Of a stretch of 54,772 bases of DNA, positions 24,557-34,350 are shown piece by piece. How positions within the stretch are numbered: position 1 is the stretch's first letter; every line of letters starts with the position of its first letter. The notes under the pieces were generated by a model that was not told the DNA's origin, did not search any database, and saw nothing but the letters and a program-made list of their open reading frames with translations. Made by a program: the position numbers and the translations under genes. The stretch comes from Chlorobium sp. (lineage in GTDB: Bacteria; Bacteroidota; Chlorobiia; Chlorobiales; Chlorobiaceae): NCBI GenBank assembly GCA_028280025.1, contig JANQMO010000075.1, positions 1 to 54,772 of the forward strand, read 5' to 3'.

Positions 24557-26263
24557 ATGCAACGGTATCGATGGAACATGCTTGGAGTTGATGAAAAGGA
24601 GGCGGAAACTCTTTCACGTGACATCAATATCAGCATGCCTCTTGCACGGGCATTGTCTCTAAGAGGCATTACCGGATTCGAAGAGGCAAAGGCTTTTTTC
24701 AGGCCGGATATCGCATTGCTTCCGTCCCCTTTTCTGTTTCGGGACATGCAAAAGGCTGTCGACAGAATCCGAAAAGCCGCAAGTGAGAGGGAAAAGGTTC
24801 TGGTCTATGGCGATTATGACGTTGACGGGACAACAGGTACGGCGCTTCTTTTTCTTTTTCTTCAGTCTTTGGGTGCGGATGTCTCCTATTATATCAATGA
24901 CCGGTTTTCAGAAGGGTACGGTTTGAGCGAGGCAGGAATCGCTCATGCTGCAGCCTCACAAGTCTCCCTTGTTGTTACCGTTGACTGCGGCATACAGGCT
25001 GTAGCTGAAATAGAGGCGCTTTCAGGAAAAGGTATCGACGTCATCGTGTGTGATCATCATGAACCGGGTGAATTGCCTCCGGCTTGCGCTCTTCTCAATC
25101 CCAAGGTGCCGGATTGCGGGTATCCGTTTCGTGAGCTTTGCGGTTGCGGTGTCGCGCTGAAACTTGTTCACGGCTATTGTGAATCCCTGGAATTATCTCC
25201 TGAGAGATGGCAGCAGTATATCGATCTTGCCGCGGTTGCAACAGCAGCCGATATGGTGCCGCTTGTCGGAGAAAACAGGATTATCATGCAAACCGGTATG
25301 GAACAGCTTTGTACAAGGCCAAGGAATGGTATCAGGGAGATGCTGTCCATTATGGATGTTTCTCCCGGCATGCTCAATACGAGGCATATAGCTTTTGGCA
25401 TCGCTCCGCGAGTCAATGCTGCCGGCCGTATGCAATCGGCCAGGACCGCTGTCGATTGGCTGATTGCAGGTTCTTCTCAGAAGGCAAGGGTTCTTGCCGG
25501 CGACCTGGACCGCCTCAACAGGGAGCGCCGTGAAACCGATGCAGCGATGCAGAGAAGTGCGGAAGCGATGGTGGAGGGGAATTTTTCGAGCTTCTGTTCA
25601 TCGATTTCCCTTTTCCATGAAGAGTGGCATCTTGGCGTTCTCGGTATTGTTGCTTCCCGGCTTCAGGAAAAGTACTATCTGCCGACGGTTATCATGGGTG
25701 GACATGATGGTGTTGTCAAGGGTTCGGTCCGAAGCGTGGAAGGGCTCAACATTTTCGAGGTTCTGCAGCAGTGCAGCGGGTTTCTGGAAAAATTCGGCGG
25801 CCATGATGCTGCAGCAGGTATTACGCTGAAGCCGGAGAACATGCCGGGTTTTCGCAGGCAGTTCGACCGGGTATGTTCCGAGGCCCTTTCCCTGGAACAG
25901 CGCCGGAAAGAACTCCGGATCGATTCGACATTGTCTCTCGAAAAGGTAACGCCGAAGTTTCTCAATGTGCTCAAGCAGTTCGCTCCATTCGGCCAGGCTA
26001 ATCCCGAGCCTCTGTTCAACAGTAAAAACCTTGAGCTGTCAGGTCTGCCGAGACTTCTGCAGGGAAAGCATGTCAAATTTGCCGTAAAGGATGTTTCCGG
26101 GCGCATACACGATGTCATCGCGTTCGGCAGGGAGGATATCTACCGTGAACTTGAACGGGGATCGAACAGGCCGCTCTCCATGGTCTATACACTTGGTGAA
26201 AACGAGTGGAACGGCCGAAAGCAGATCCAGCTCAAACTGAAGGATATGGCGTTCATGGAGTGA
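24557..26263 (+). CDS. recJ: Single-stranded-DNA 5'-3' exonuclease RecJ
   Basis: 568 residues from the chosen start; the frame is open from 24389, but those codons overlap the fbp start region and lack RecJ similarity. Motif I is VYGDYDVDGTTG, motif II VTVDCG, motif III VCDHHEPGELP (the DHH triad), and motif IV is in AAVATAADMVPL. The DHHA1 domain has FGGHDAAAGITL, and an OB fold ends the protein. RecJ resects 5' ends in recombination and mismatch repair. Its 3' end overlaps the convergent flippase-like gene by 11 bp. Confidence 0.95.
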   Translation: MQRYRWNMLGVDEKEAETLSRDINISMPLARALSLRGITGFEEAKAFFRPDIALLPSPFLFRDMQKAVDRIRKAASEREKVLVYGDYDVDGTTGTALLFLFLQSLGADVSYYINDRFSEGYGLSEAGIAHAAASQVSLVVTVDCGIQAVAEIEALSGKGIDVIVCDHHEPGELPPACALLNPKVPDCGYPFRELCGCGVALKLVHGYCESLELSPERWQQYIDLAAVATAADMVPLVGENRIIMQTGMEQLCTRPRNGIREMLSIMDVSPGMLNTRHIAFGIAPRVNAAGRMQSARTAVDWLIAGSSQKARVLAGDLDRLNRERRETDAAMQRSAEAMVEGNFSSFCSSISLFHEEWHLGVLGIVASRLQEKYYLPTVIMGGHDGVVKGSVRSVEGLNIFEVLQQCSGFLEKFGGHDAAAGITLKPENMPGFRRQFDRVCSEALSLEQRRKELRIDSTLSLEKVTPKFLNVLKQFAPFGQANPEPLFNSKNLELSGLPRLLQGKHVKFAVKDVSGRIHDVIAFGREDIYRELERGSNRPLSMVYTLGENEWNGRKQIQLKLKDMAFME

Positions 26264-27155
26264 TGTGTTGTTTTCTTTCTTTTCCCTTTCCCCATGCCCG
26301 GCCCTGAAGAAACATGCCGAGCAATGCTGACAGGGCGGAAATAGCAAAGAAGATCAGCGAGAGTGCTACGCCGGAATCGGGGTCGAGCCCGAGATGGCTC
26401 AGCATGTAAAAAAACGTTATTTCTCTTGCTCCTGCTCCTCCCACCGTGATCGGTAAAACGACGGCGACGGTGGAGACCAGAAAAATCGCAAGGTAGTCGA
26501 TGTGGTGGGAGGGTACCGACATCGCAAGCAGAATGAACCACGCCGACAGGGCCTGTGTGGCCTGGATCACTATCGATTCAGCAGCGGTAATGAGGAAAAT
26601 GCTGTTGAACTGTCTATAGAGCAATTTCGTGAGCAGCCATGATAAGGGGTATGAAAAGGCGATGGCGGCGTAGGTCAGGGGAAGATATTGCTGGTACATC
26701 GATGAGTAGCTGCTCGGTATGGCAAAGACCGCCGTAAGGAAAAACAGGGCGAAAACCCCTGCAACCCTGTCCCAGAAAACAGCGTTGAATACATTGACCA
26801 TCTTCACGCTGTGGTTTTTGTTCAGGAGGTATATTTTGTAGCCGTCACCGCCGATTCCACCGGGAAGGAACATGTTGTAGAACATCCCGAGGTAGTAGAG
26901 CTGTATGTTGTAGAGTTCTTTCAGGTGCAGGCCGATTGCCCTGAAAAACCTGTTCAGCCTGATGGCGTTGAGTATTTTTGAGACGTTGAATACCAGGAAA
27001 GCGACAAGCAGGAGGAATGGATTTGCCGTTCTGATTATTTCCAGAAGTCTGTCAGTGTCTGTCTTGACAAGGACGACAGTCAGAGCGGTAACGGATATGA
27101 GGATTTGAATGACTGTCCGGACAAGCTTTTTTTTATCGGTTTTTGTGTGGCTCAA
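26253..27155 (-). CDS. Lysylphosphatidylglycerol synthase TM/UPF0104 flippase-like membrane protein
   Basis: A 300-residue membrane protein with about eight helices. The family phrases are LGMFYNMFLPGGIGGDGYKI and the C-terminal LPITVGGAGAREITFFYML; both belong to the LPG_synthase_TM (UPF0104) family, which includes the flippase part of MprF. No MprF-like synthase domain is attached. Stand-alone members are often encoded beside glycosyltransferases and are thought to flip or handle lipid-linked intermediates. It overlaps the upstream GT2 gene by 23 bp, so it is co-translated in an envelope operon. Confidence 0.85.
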   Translation of the reverse strand: MSHTKTDKKKLVRTVIQILISVTALTVVLVKTDTDRLLEIIRTANPFLLLVAFLVFNVSKILNAIRLNRFFRAIGLHLKELYNIQLYYLGMFYNMFLPGGIGGDGYKIYLLNKNHSVKMVNVFNAVFWDRVAGVFALFFLTAVFAIPSSYSSMYQQYLPLTYAAIAFSYPLSWLLTKLLYRQFNSIFLITAAESIVIQATQALSAWFILLAMSVPSHHIDYLAIFLVSTVAVVLPITVGGAGAREITFFYMLSHLGLDPDSGVALSLIFFAISALSALLGMFLQGRAWGKGKERKQHITP

Positions 27156-28074
27156 CGATCTCTCTTATGATATAGGGTTTTTTGTTCTGTGACTCGTAGT
27201 AGGTCCTCATGATAAATTCGGCAACGAATCCTGTCGTAATGAGTTGAATGCCGATGAAGGTCAGAAGCACACCGAGCATCAGGAGGGGACGGCCTCCTAT
27301 TTCCTGTCCGGCAAGTTTGACTATGAGCAGGTACATGCTGATCATGATTCCGAGAAAGAATGCCAGAAATCCAAGGGAGCCGAAAAGGTGCATGGGTTTC
27401 TGACCGAATTTCTGAAAAAACACCATGAAAAGCAGGTCACTCAGAACCTTGAACGTTCTGCTGATACCGTATTTCGAGACACCGTGTTTTCTGGAGTGGT
27501 GCTTCACATCCATTTCCGCCATCCGTGCGCCATACAACTGTACAAGGACCGGGATGAAACGGTGCAGTTCCCCGTAAAGGCCGAGATTCTTGGCTACATT
27601 TTTTTTGAAGACCTTCAGCGTACAGCCGTAATCCCTGATTTGAACGTCAGTCATCGTTCGGATAAGCGCGTTGGCTATTCTGCTCGGAATTTTTCTGAGG
27701 AACATGCCGTCCTTTCTTCCCGCACGCCTGCCTGCTACAACATCGAGATTGTTTGCGACCAGAAAAGAGATCATTTCGGGGATATCGGCCGGATCGTTCT
27801 GAAGGTCTCCATCCATGGTTGCGATCAGTTCCCCTTCAGCATGGTCTATACCTGCCGCTAACGCGGTTGTCTGGCCGTAGTTTTTGTTGAATACCAGGAG
27901 CCTCGCATTTGCAGGAGCGTAGCGTTCCGCGCTGGAAACGGTAGCGTCTGTCGAGCCGTCATCGACGATGATGATTTCGTGTTCTATGTCCGTTAGTGCC
28001 GATGCAAGCGCTTCGAAGAGTGGTTTGATGTTCTCTTCTTCATTCATGACCGGTATGACGACCGATAGTTTCAT
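27133..28074 (-). CDS. Family 2 glycosyltransferase (ArnC/polyprenol-phosphate sugar transferase type)
   Basis: A 313-residue GT-A enzyme: VVIPVMNEEENIKPLFEAL opens the fold, IIVDDGSTD is the first nucleotide-binding Asp motif, and IATMDGDLQNDP holds the DxD-like metal site. Two C-terminal membrane helices (FLGIMISMYLLIVKL, LLMLGVLLTFIGIQLITTGF) place the active site at the inner face of the membrane. The architecture matches ArnC/DPM1-like transferases that load a sugar on undecaprenyl phosphate. Followed by a flippase-like gene and preceded by PAP2 and ArnT-like genes, it probably makes the lipid-linked donor for the ArnT-like transferase. Confidence 0.9.
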   Translation of the reverse strand: MKLSVVIPVMNEEENIKPLFEALASALTDIEHEIIIVDDGSTDATVSSAERYAPANARLLVFNKNYGQTTALAAGIDHAEGELIATMDGDLQNDPADIPEMISFLVANNLDVVAGRRAGRKDGMFLRKIPSRIANALIRTMTDVQIRDYGCTLKVFKKNVAKNLGLYGELHRFIPVLVQLYGARMAEMDVKHHSRKHGVSKYGISRTFKVLSDLLFMVFFQKFGQKPMHLFGSLGFLAFFLGIMISMYLLIVKLAGQEIGGRPLLMLGVLLTFIGIQLITTGFVAEFIMRTYYESQNKKPYIIREIVEPHKNR

Positions 28075-28157
28075 ATGCCGGGTTCAGTTGTCTGGCTGCT
28101 GTTGTTCCAGTTGCAGAGCAGAAAAGTCATCGAATATAAGAAAAAGAAGGATTACCC

Positions 28158-28784
28158 TCAGCATCGGGTCCTCTCGTCGATGTTGTCCATTTTCGGCTGT
28201 GTGAACCGGTTGAAGATAAGAAGCGTGGTGAGAAAGCCCAGAACTGATCCGGCGATGATATCGCTGAGATAATGCTGCGTCAGGATCACGCGGCTTGCGG
28301 CAATGAGGAGCCCTGCCAAAAAGAAAAGTATTCTGAAGCGGGGAAAGAAAAGCGCCAGCGTACAGGCAGCGCTCAGCGCCGTCGTTGAATGGCCCGATGG
28401 AAATGAATTCCAGATGTAATCGAACTGGAAAGGCTGGAAACCGTAAAAGCCCTCTTGAAGGTACAGTCCGGGTCTTGCTCTGCCGAATAAGCCTTTGAGG
28501 AGAATTGCGGCTATGCCGGAAACGGCAACCGACAAAAAGAGTAAAAGGCTGAAAGAGCCCAGGTATGGCGACTGTTTTCTCAGGGCTATCCAGCCGACAA
28601 GACCGGCGACAAGGTACCATTGAGATTCTCCGGCCTTGGTGATCACCTTGAATATGTCTGCCGCGGCGGAATTTTTCAAGGTGTGGCACCACTCGATAAC
28701 CGGGATGTCGATCGCGCAGTAGCAGACAATGATCGCGAGTGCGGTGACAAGCGCATACATCGTTGTTGAAAAAGGTGTTTTCAT
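28158..28784 (-). CDS. PAP2 family membrane phosphatase
   Basis: A 208-residue inner-membrane protein with about six helices and the three PAP2 motifs: KGLFGRARP, PSGHS and SRVILTQHYLSD (catalytic His in the last). These enzymes remove phosphate from lipid substrates such as undecaprenyl pyrophosphate, lipid A or phosphatidic acid. Its ATG overlaps the stop of the ArnT-like gene by 4 bp. In this context, recycling of polyprenyl carrier or dephosphorylation of lipid A is likely. Confidence 0.92.
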   Translation of the reverse strand: MKTPFSTTMYALVTALAIIVCYCAIDIPVIEWCHTLKNSAAADIFKVITKAGESQWYLVAGLVGWIALRKQSPYLGSFSLLLFLSVAVSGIAAILLKGLFGRARPGLYLQEGFYGFQPFQFDYIWNSFPSGHSTTALSAACTLALFFPRFRILFFLAGLLIAASRVILTQHYLSDIIAGSVLGFLTTLLIFNRFTQPKMDNIDERTRC

Positions 28785-30448
28785 GGTTTTTCTCTGTAAA
28801 GCAGCGAGTAGTCGATGTAGCCGCTGTAATCGCCGTTTCTGGCTTTCAAATGGTTTTGAATATAGATCATCAGCCGCGATTCACTGTTGTTCTTTCGGTA
28901 GATTTTACCGGACCAGATGACATGTTTCCTGTTTTCGGGCCGGATATCGCTGGTTCTGAGTAACGCGAGAAACGGTTCGTTGCGTGTTTGTATTTCGTCG
29001 GGATCGGCACGGCTGATCACCTGTCGCCGGGCATAATAGGGCAGATTGTGCAGTTTGTAGTCCTGAAGATACAGGGGGATATCGGCGCTGATCTGCGGGT
29101 GGCTTCTGATCGCTTCGCCAATCTTGTCATAAGGTCTGAACTGTTCCAGCTGCGGCATGACGCCTATAACCATAACCAGAAGTCCTGCGTATGTGCCGGT
29201 AAAAGGCTGCAGAAAGATCATTGTCTTTCTGTAAGGATGAGTTTGCGGCAGCAGATAAGGCAGCATTATCAGACAAAGGGCCAGAAACGGAATGGCGTAA
29301 AGGAGCGTATTGAGCTCGAAAAGAGGTATCATCAGGACGCCGCCGGCAACCCCTGAAATCGCGGAGAAAAGGAGGAGTGACCGTATGATGGTATTTTCGG
29401 CGCGTTTTTCTGGCCGGAGCGAAACCAGGTACGCGGCAGCCATGATCGCCATTGCCGGGTGAGCCTGAATGAAATAGGTCGGGATTTTCCCCTTTGCGGC
29501 CGTAAAAATAACGAGCATCACAGCAAACCATGAAAACGCGAACGAGACGTTTCGGATGCGTTCCCATGATCGAACCGAAGAAAAAAGAGAGACATAGAAA
29601 ACAAGGGAGTAGGGAAAAAAGCTCCAGAGGATGACTTCCGGATAAAACAGCAGACCCCGAAGCCCTTTTGACTTCTGGCTGAGAGCCCTGTCCAGGGTTT
29701 CGGATTTCAGGATTTCCAGAAAATCGCTTCCATGGGTAATGTACATGTAGAGTATCCAGCTTCCTCCGATAAGGAGCGCGAGAGGTACGGTGACCGGCAG
29801 GTAGAGGGATTTCAACTCACCGGAGAGTTTTTTCCAGTCCGGCAAGGATTCTATCAGGAGGTACATTCCGATAATGCCTCCGATAACGATGACATAGGGG
29901 TACCCCTTTGTAAGGATTGTCAGGCCGAGTGCCAGGGAGGCAAGGAAGGTATAGATACTTTGGCGGTTCACCCTGCCTTTGACAAACCAGTAGAGGGTCA
30001 GGGTAAAAAAGAATGCAAGAGGGATTTCCGGTGACGCGTACTGTTTGCCTGCTATGAACTGTATGCTTACCGCCTGCATGGCGAATGCCAGAACGGCTGT
30101 TTCCCTGTTATAGAGCAGCCTTGCGGTTTTATAGGTCAGTATGGTTGTCAGGAAAGCCAGGATCAGGACGGGGAGCCTGATGGCAAATTCATTGTTGCCG
30201 AAAAGCGCTACCGACGAGGCGACAAGCCAGTATGTGAGGGGCGGCTTGTTGAAACGCGGAGAATAGTTGTAAAAGATATCGACAAAGTTGCCGCTCTCGA
30301 ACATTTCCCGCACAGCTTCCGCGTAAAAGCTTTCGTTCGGGGTCCATATGTTATTGACGTCGAAATTGATCCAGTAAAGAATGGCTGTGAAGAGCAGCAG
30401 AGCAGGGTAAACAGGAGAATATTTTATCGATTGAAGGGCTTTCGGCAT
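28781..30448 (-). CDS. ArnT/PMT-like membrane glycosyltransferase
   Basis: A 555-residue GT-C enzyme with about 12 helices. The first periplasmic loop contains NIWTPNESFYAEAVREM, equivalent to the DExxYAE catalytic loop of ArnT; here the Asp of the Asp-Glu pair is Asn while the Glu remains. FNKPPLTYWL is the second family motif. A C-terminal soluble domain of about 130 residues follows the last helix. Such enzymes transfer a sugar from a polyprenyl-phosphate carrier to lipid A or protein at the outer face of the inner membrane. It is the first gene of the four-gene envelope operon. Confidence 0.87.
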   Translation of the reverse strand: MPKALQSIKYSPVYPALLLFTAILYWINFDVNNIWTPNESFYAEAVREMFESGNFVDIFYNYSPRFNKPPLTYWLVASSVALFGNNEFAIRLPVLILAFLTTILTYKTARLLYNRETAVLAFAMQAVSIQFIAGKQYASPEIPLAFFFTLTLYWFVKGRVNRQSIYTFLASLALGLTILTKGYPYVIVIGGIIGMYLLIESLPDWKKLSGELKSLYLPVTVPLALLIGGSWILYMYITHGSDFLEILKSETLDRALSQKSKGLRGLLFYPEVILWSFFPYSLVFYVSLFSSVRSWERIRNVSFAFSWFAVMLVIFTAAKGKIPTYFIQAHPAMAIMAAAYLVSLRPEKRAENTIIRSLLLFSAISGVAGGVLMIPLFELNTLLYAIPFLALCLIMLPYLLPQTHPYRKTMIFLQPFTGTYAGLLVMVIGVMPQLEQFRPYDKIGEAIRSHPQISADIPLYLQDYKLHNLPYYARRQVISRADPDEIQTRNEPFLALLRTSDIRPENRKHVIWSGKIYRKNNSESRLMIYIQNHLKARNGDYSGYIDYSLLYREKP

Positions 30449-30600
30449 GGATAAATATTTGAGCGTATTCTTTTCCTGAAGAGCTTAAATTACTTTGTTT
30501 CTCTGTCTGTAACAAACGGCTCCGGACAATATCAGGCTCTCATTGGCCGGGGGTGTTTTCTTCTCTGGGATGCCGGCGGTAGCAAAATGGAGCTATTTCC

Positions 30601-30687
30601 ATGTTCGGAAAATCCCTGGTTTTCCTTGTTCCGATGCTCCTTGCAGGCTGCATCGGGGGTCCGGATGGAGTGAGCGTCTTCAACTGA
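30601..30687 (+). CDS. Tiny lipoprotein (28 residues)
   Basis: ATG at 30601 to TGA at 30685-30687. MFGKSLVFLVPMLLAGC is a complete miniature signal peptide with lipobox LAGC, followed by only eleven residues. It resembles entericidin-like or other micro-lipoproteins in design, but I know no family for it. A GGAG lies about 12 nt upstream. It lies in a 310-bp gap between the ArnT-like gene and convergent cydC. Protein status is an inference from the lipobox alone. Confidence 0.4.
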   Translation: MFGKSLVFLVPMLLAGCIGGPDGVSVFN

Positions 30688-30758
30688 ATCTGCGGGGTAA
30701 GGGGGCTGTACCGGTCATGGTATCTCGCTTTTGCGGCTGGCGCGGTCCGGACGGGCAC

Positions 30759-32495
30759 TCAATCATGTTCAAACAGGCCGGATGTGTCGCTTTGCTGTAA
30801 TGACCACATCGACGCATAGAATCCTTTTTGCCCGAGCAGATCGTCATGTGTGCCTTCTTCGATGATGCTGCCTTTGGAGAGGACGATGATCCTGTCGTAT
30901 CGTTCCATGTTCCGCAGCCTGTGTGTTATGACAAGAAGCGTTTTGTCGCTGCAGAACTGCAAAATACTCTGCATTACCTGTTGTTCGGTCAGGGCATCGA
31001 GATTTGCTGTCGCTTCGTCAAGCAGGACGATCGGTGCATCCTGAAGCAGCATTCTCGCAATGGCTATTCTTTGACGTTCTCCTCCGCTCAGGCTCATGCC
31101 GTGCTGGCCGACCCATTGCTCCAGTTTGTTTTTGAATGTCCCGAGGCCCGCACGCTCCAGAGCTGTTTTCAAATCAGCATCGTTCGCATCCGGTCTGGCA
31201 AGCAGCAGGTTTTCCCTGACTGTTTCTCCAAAAAGGTAGGTTTTCTGGCTCACGACGCCGATATGCTGCCGAAGTGATTCAGGATCGAGTTTGCCGATAT
31301 CGAAACCACCGATGGTAATTCTGCCTTTATCCGGATTCCAGAATCTCAGGAGAAGGTTTGTGATGGTCGATTTTCCCGCACCGCTCGGACCGACGATCGC
31401 TATTGTTTTCCCATGTTCTGCCTTGATGTTTATTGCCGAAAGCGCTGCTGCATCGGTTCCGGGATAGGCGAATGAGACGTTTTCAAACGATATTGCATGG
31501 TTCAGGGGAAACGGTGCGGGTTGCTTGGGGGCTGTAACCGCAGGACGTGTGTCAACGATTTCGAACAGTCTTTTTCCTGCTGCAGCATCGGCTTCGATAT
31601 GCTGGACTGCGTCAGGCAGAGGAAGAAATGCCTCGAATGAAGCCATGACGGCGATAATGATCACCGCAATATAGACGCCCTCGATCGGTCCATTGGTGTT
31701 CCCGGGAGTCAAAAGCCACAGGAAGGAAAGGACAGCTCCGTTCATCAAAAGGCCGGTGATCGGTTCATGCGCTCGTTGAATCACCGCTTGTTTTCTTTGC
31801 AGCCGCAGTTCCTCGGCTTTGAGACGATAGAGTTTCCCGGTGTGTTCTTCGAGGCGTCCAAACAGTGTCAGATCGCTGATGCCCTGTATGCAGTCGAGCG
31901 TCATGCTCTGCAACTCGTTACGCGTAGCGGTCATTTTTTTTGCTGTTCCCCGGTTCAGATATCCTGCCAGCAGGGGCAGGCCTATCGCAGCGCATGCATG
32001 GAAAGCAAAAATCAAGAACGAGAAAAGAGGAGAGAACATGCCCATAAGGAGCCATGTCAGAGCCGAGATCATCAAGGCGGTCAACGGGGGAGCGATGATG
32101 CGGGAGTAAAGGTTTTCGAGAGAATCGATGTCTCCCGTGATTCTCTGGAGCAGGTCGCCGCTTCTGTATTCAAGAAGACGCGCCGGGGAGAGGGGTTCGA
32201 TGGACTGATAAAACCAGATTCTCAAACGGGAGAGAATTCTGAACGTGGTGCTGTGAGATACCAGTCGTTCCAGATAACGCAGAATTCCTCGTGCAAACCC
32301 GAACAGTCTGACACCCGCGATACCGAGTTGCAGTTCATTGATAGCCGGGTGCAGGGCGGCTTTGGAAATGATGTAGCCGGATGAAACAAGAAGGCCGATA
32401 CCGCTTCCTATTGTGGCAAAACCGAGAATTGCCGCCAGGAGCATCCACCATTGGTAGGAGCGGACGATGCCGAGCAGCCTGAGGATTTCCTTCAT
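30759..32495 (-). CDS. cydC: Thiol reductant ABC exporter subunit CydC
   Basis: A 578-residue half-transporter: six membrane helices (residues 1-310) fused to an ABC ATPase. Walker A is GPSGAGKST, the signature is LSGGERQR, Walker B is IVLLDEAT and the H-loop is VITHR. The N-terminal VSSGYIISKAALHP and the GVRLFGFARGILRYLERLVS block are CydC hallmarks. With CydD it exports cysteine/glutathione to the periplasm, needed for assembly of cytochrome bd and c-type cytochromes. The start overlaps cydD by 4 bp. No cydAB is present in the window. Confidence 0.93.
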   Translation of the reverse strand: MKEILRLLGIVRSYQWWMLLAAILGFATIGSGIGLLVSSGYIISKAALHPAINELQLGIAGVRLFGFARGILRYLERLVSHSTTFRILSRLRIWFYQSIEPLSPARLLEYRSGDLLQRITGDIDSLENLYSRIIAPPLTALMISALTWLLMGMFSPLFSFLIFAFHACAAIGLPLLAGYLNRGTAKKMTATRNELQSMTLDCIQGISDLTLFGRLEEHTGKLYRLKAEELRLQRKQAVIQRAHEPITGLLMNGAVLSFLWLLTPGNTNGPIEGVYIAVIIIAVMASFEAFLPLPDAVQHIEADAAAGKRLFEIVDTRPAVTAPKQPAPFPLNHAISFENVSFAYPGTDAAALSAINIKAEHGKTIAIVGPSGAGKSTITNLLLRFWNPDKGRITIGGFDIGKLDPESLRQHIGVVSQKTYLFGETVRENLLLARPDANDADLKTALERAGLGTFKNKLEQWVGQHGMSLSGGERQRIAIARMLLQDAPIVLLDEATANLDALTEQQVMQSILQFCSDKTLLVITHRLRNMERYDRIIVLSKGSIIEEGTHDDLLGQKGFYASMWSLQQSDTSGLFEHD

Positions 32496-34234
32496 GCCGG
32501 CCCTCCCTCTCCAAAGCTGCTGAGGGCGTTGCGGTAGTAGCCGTCAGCCTGCAGAAGCGATATGTGTGTTCCGGACTGTACGATATTTCCCTTGTCGAAG
32601 ACAAGAATCCTGTCGGCATTTTTAACGGTACTCAGCCTGTGAGCGATAAGTATGGTTGTTTTGCCCGCGACAAGGGTGTTCATCGTTTCGATAAGTTCTT
32701 TTTCAAGAATCGGGTCGGTATGCGACGTCGGTTCGTCGAGTATGAGGATCGGTGCCTTTTTGATGAATGCCCTCGCAAAAGAAATGCGCTGGGCTTCGCC
32801 GCCGCTTATCTTTGCGCCTCCTTCTCCAACCGGTGTATCGAGCCCCTGGGGGAGAGAGCGGACAAGCGGGTCGAGGCGGCTGATTTCCACGGTTTCGGTC
32901 ACTGTTTCTTCGGAAGTGTTCGGATCAGCGAGAAGAATGTTTTCGCGAAGCGTCGCGTTGAACAGGTAGGGGTGTTGCGGTATCCAGGATATCAGTTTTC
33001 TCCATTCCTTGCGGTCCAGCATGCCGAGTTCCGTCGATCCATACATGATCGAGCCTTCCTGTGGTTCGATAAACCGCAGCAGCAGGTTGATGAAGGTTGT
33101 TTTGCCGGACCCGCTTGGGCCGATGACTGCGGTAAGCTTACCTGGTTCGATGTCGCAGCTGATATTCTGCAGCGCGAAACGCTGGTCTCCGGCATACGAA
33201 AAACGGACGTTTTCAAAACGTATGTGCTGCAGGGAGACGGCAGGTTTGGATCTGGGATATGGCGCTGGAGTTTCCTGCGGGCTTTTGCTTTCAAGAAGAC
33301 TGAATATATCGTTTGCTGCGCTCACTCCTTCCATACCTGCATGAAACTTTGTTCCGAGCTGGCGGAGAGGAAGGTAGAAATCCGGTGTGAGGAGAAGAAG
33401 GAAAAAGGCGGAAGCGAATGCCATCGATCCTTCGAGAAGCCGCAATCCTATTTCCACGGCAATGATTGCGGTGCTTATGGTTCCAACGAGCTCAAGGGCC
33501 AGTGAAGAAAGAAAAGCTACTTTCAGCACCTTCATGGTGGCGTGCCGGAACGCTTCACTGATTTCCGAAATCTTTCGTACACGTGCCCTGCTTCTGCCAA
33601 AAAGTTTCAGGGTGGTCATGCCCTGGAGAACGTCAAGAAAGCTGCCGCTCATTCTCGAAAGCGTCTCCCATTGTTTTTTGGTTGCGTTCTGAGCGGCTTT
33701 GCCGATGAGTATCATGAACACCGGAATGAGCGGTGCTGTCAACAGCAGGATCAAACCAGTGATCATATCGGTTGGGAAGACGACCGCAAGAATGGAAAGG
33801 GGGAGCAGAACCGAGAGGAAAACCTGGGGAATAAAATGGGTGAAATATGGATCGAGGGACTCGACTCCCTTGATGATTTTGGCGGCAAGAGCACCGCTCT
33901 GTGTTGAAAAGGTGTAGGTTGGACCCAGATCCGCAATTTTATTGAGGAGCTGTTCATGAAGCTGTTGCTTGATTTTCAACGAACCTTTATTGGCCTGTTC
34001 CTGGCTTGACCAGTTGGCCACAGCGCGTAAAATACTGACTGCAGCAAACATGGTCAAAAGGCTCAGGATCCCGTTGAGCCCGGAATGTTTAAGGAAAATC
34101 GCGTCGATGAGCCGACTCAGAAGAAATGCCTGTGCTATCAAGAGACCGCCTCCGATAGTGCCGAGCAATACTGAAAGACCAAAAGGCCAGGGATACTGCC
34201 GTATAAGCTGAAGAAGCCGGCGGTCGAGATTCAT
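32492..34234 (-). CDS. cydD: Thiol reductant ABC exporter subunit CydD
   Basis: A 580-residue half-transporter with an N-terminal six-helix membrane domain and a C-terminal ATPase: GPSGSGKTT (Walker A), SGGEAQRISFARA (signature), LILDEPTSHTD (Walker B) and LIAHR. LSRLIDAIFL and the GALAAKIIKGVESLDPYFTH region with ALAAVVF-like helices match CydD, the first subunit of the heterodimer. It is translationally coupled to cydC by an ATGA overlap. A hairpin about 117 bp upstream (34351-34389) may be regulatory. Confidence 0.92.
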   Translation of the reverse strand: MNLDRRLLQLIRQYPWPFGLSVLLGTIGGGLLIAQAFLLSRLIDAIFLKHSGLNGILSLLTMFAAVSILRAVANWSSQEQANKGSLKIKQQLHEQLLNKIADLGPTYTFSTQSGALAAKIIKGVESLDPYFTHFIPQVFLSVLLPLSILAVVFPTDMITGLILLLTAPLIPVFMILIGKAAQNATKKQWETLSRMSGSFLDVLQGMTTLKLFGRSRARVRKISEISEAFRHATMKVLKVAFLSSLALELVGTISTAIIAVEIGLRLLEGSMAFASAFFLLLLTPDFYLPLRQLGTKFHAGMEGVSAANDIFSLLESKSPQETPAPYPRSKPAVSLQHIRFENVRFSYAGDQRFALQNISCDIEPGKLTAVIGPSGSGKTTFINLLLRFIEPQEGSIMYGSTELGMLDRKEWRKLISWIPQHPYLFNATLRENILLADPNTSEETVTETVEISRLDPLVRSLPQGLDTPVGEGGAKISGGEAQRISFARAFIKKAPILILDEPTSHTDPILEKELIETMNTLVAGKTTILIAHRLSTVKNADRILVFDKGNIVQSGTHISLLQADGYYRNALSSFGEGGPA

Positions 34235-34350
34235 GGTACAAGTCGGGATACTTACGTATGCTTCGGCTTATTGTAAGCAAATAATTCGGTGTGTGCAATG
34301 GTTCCGGACAGGCCGGCAACGCTGAAGAGGCTGTCAAAGCACCTCTTAAC

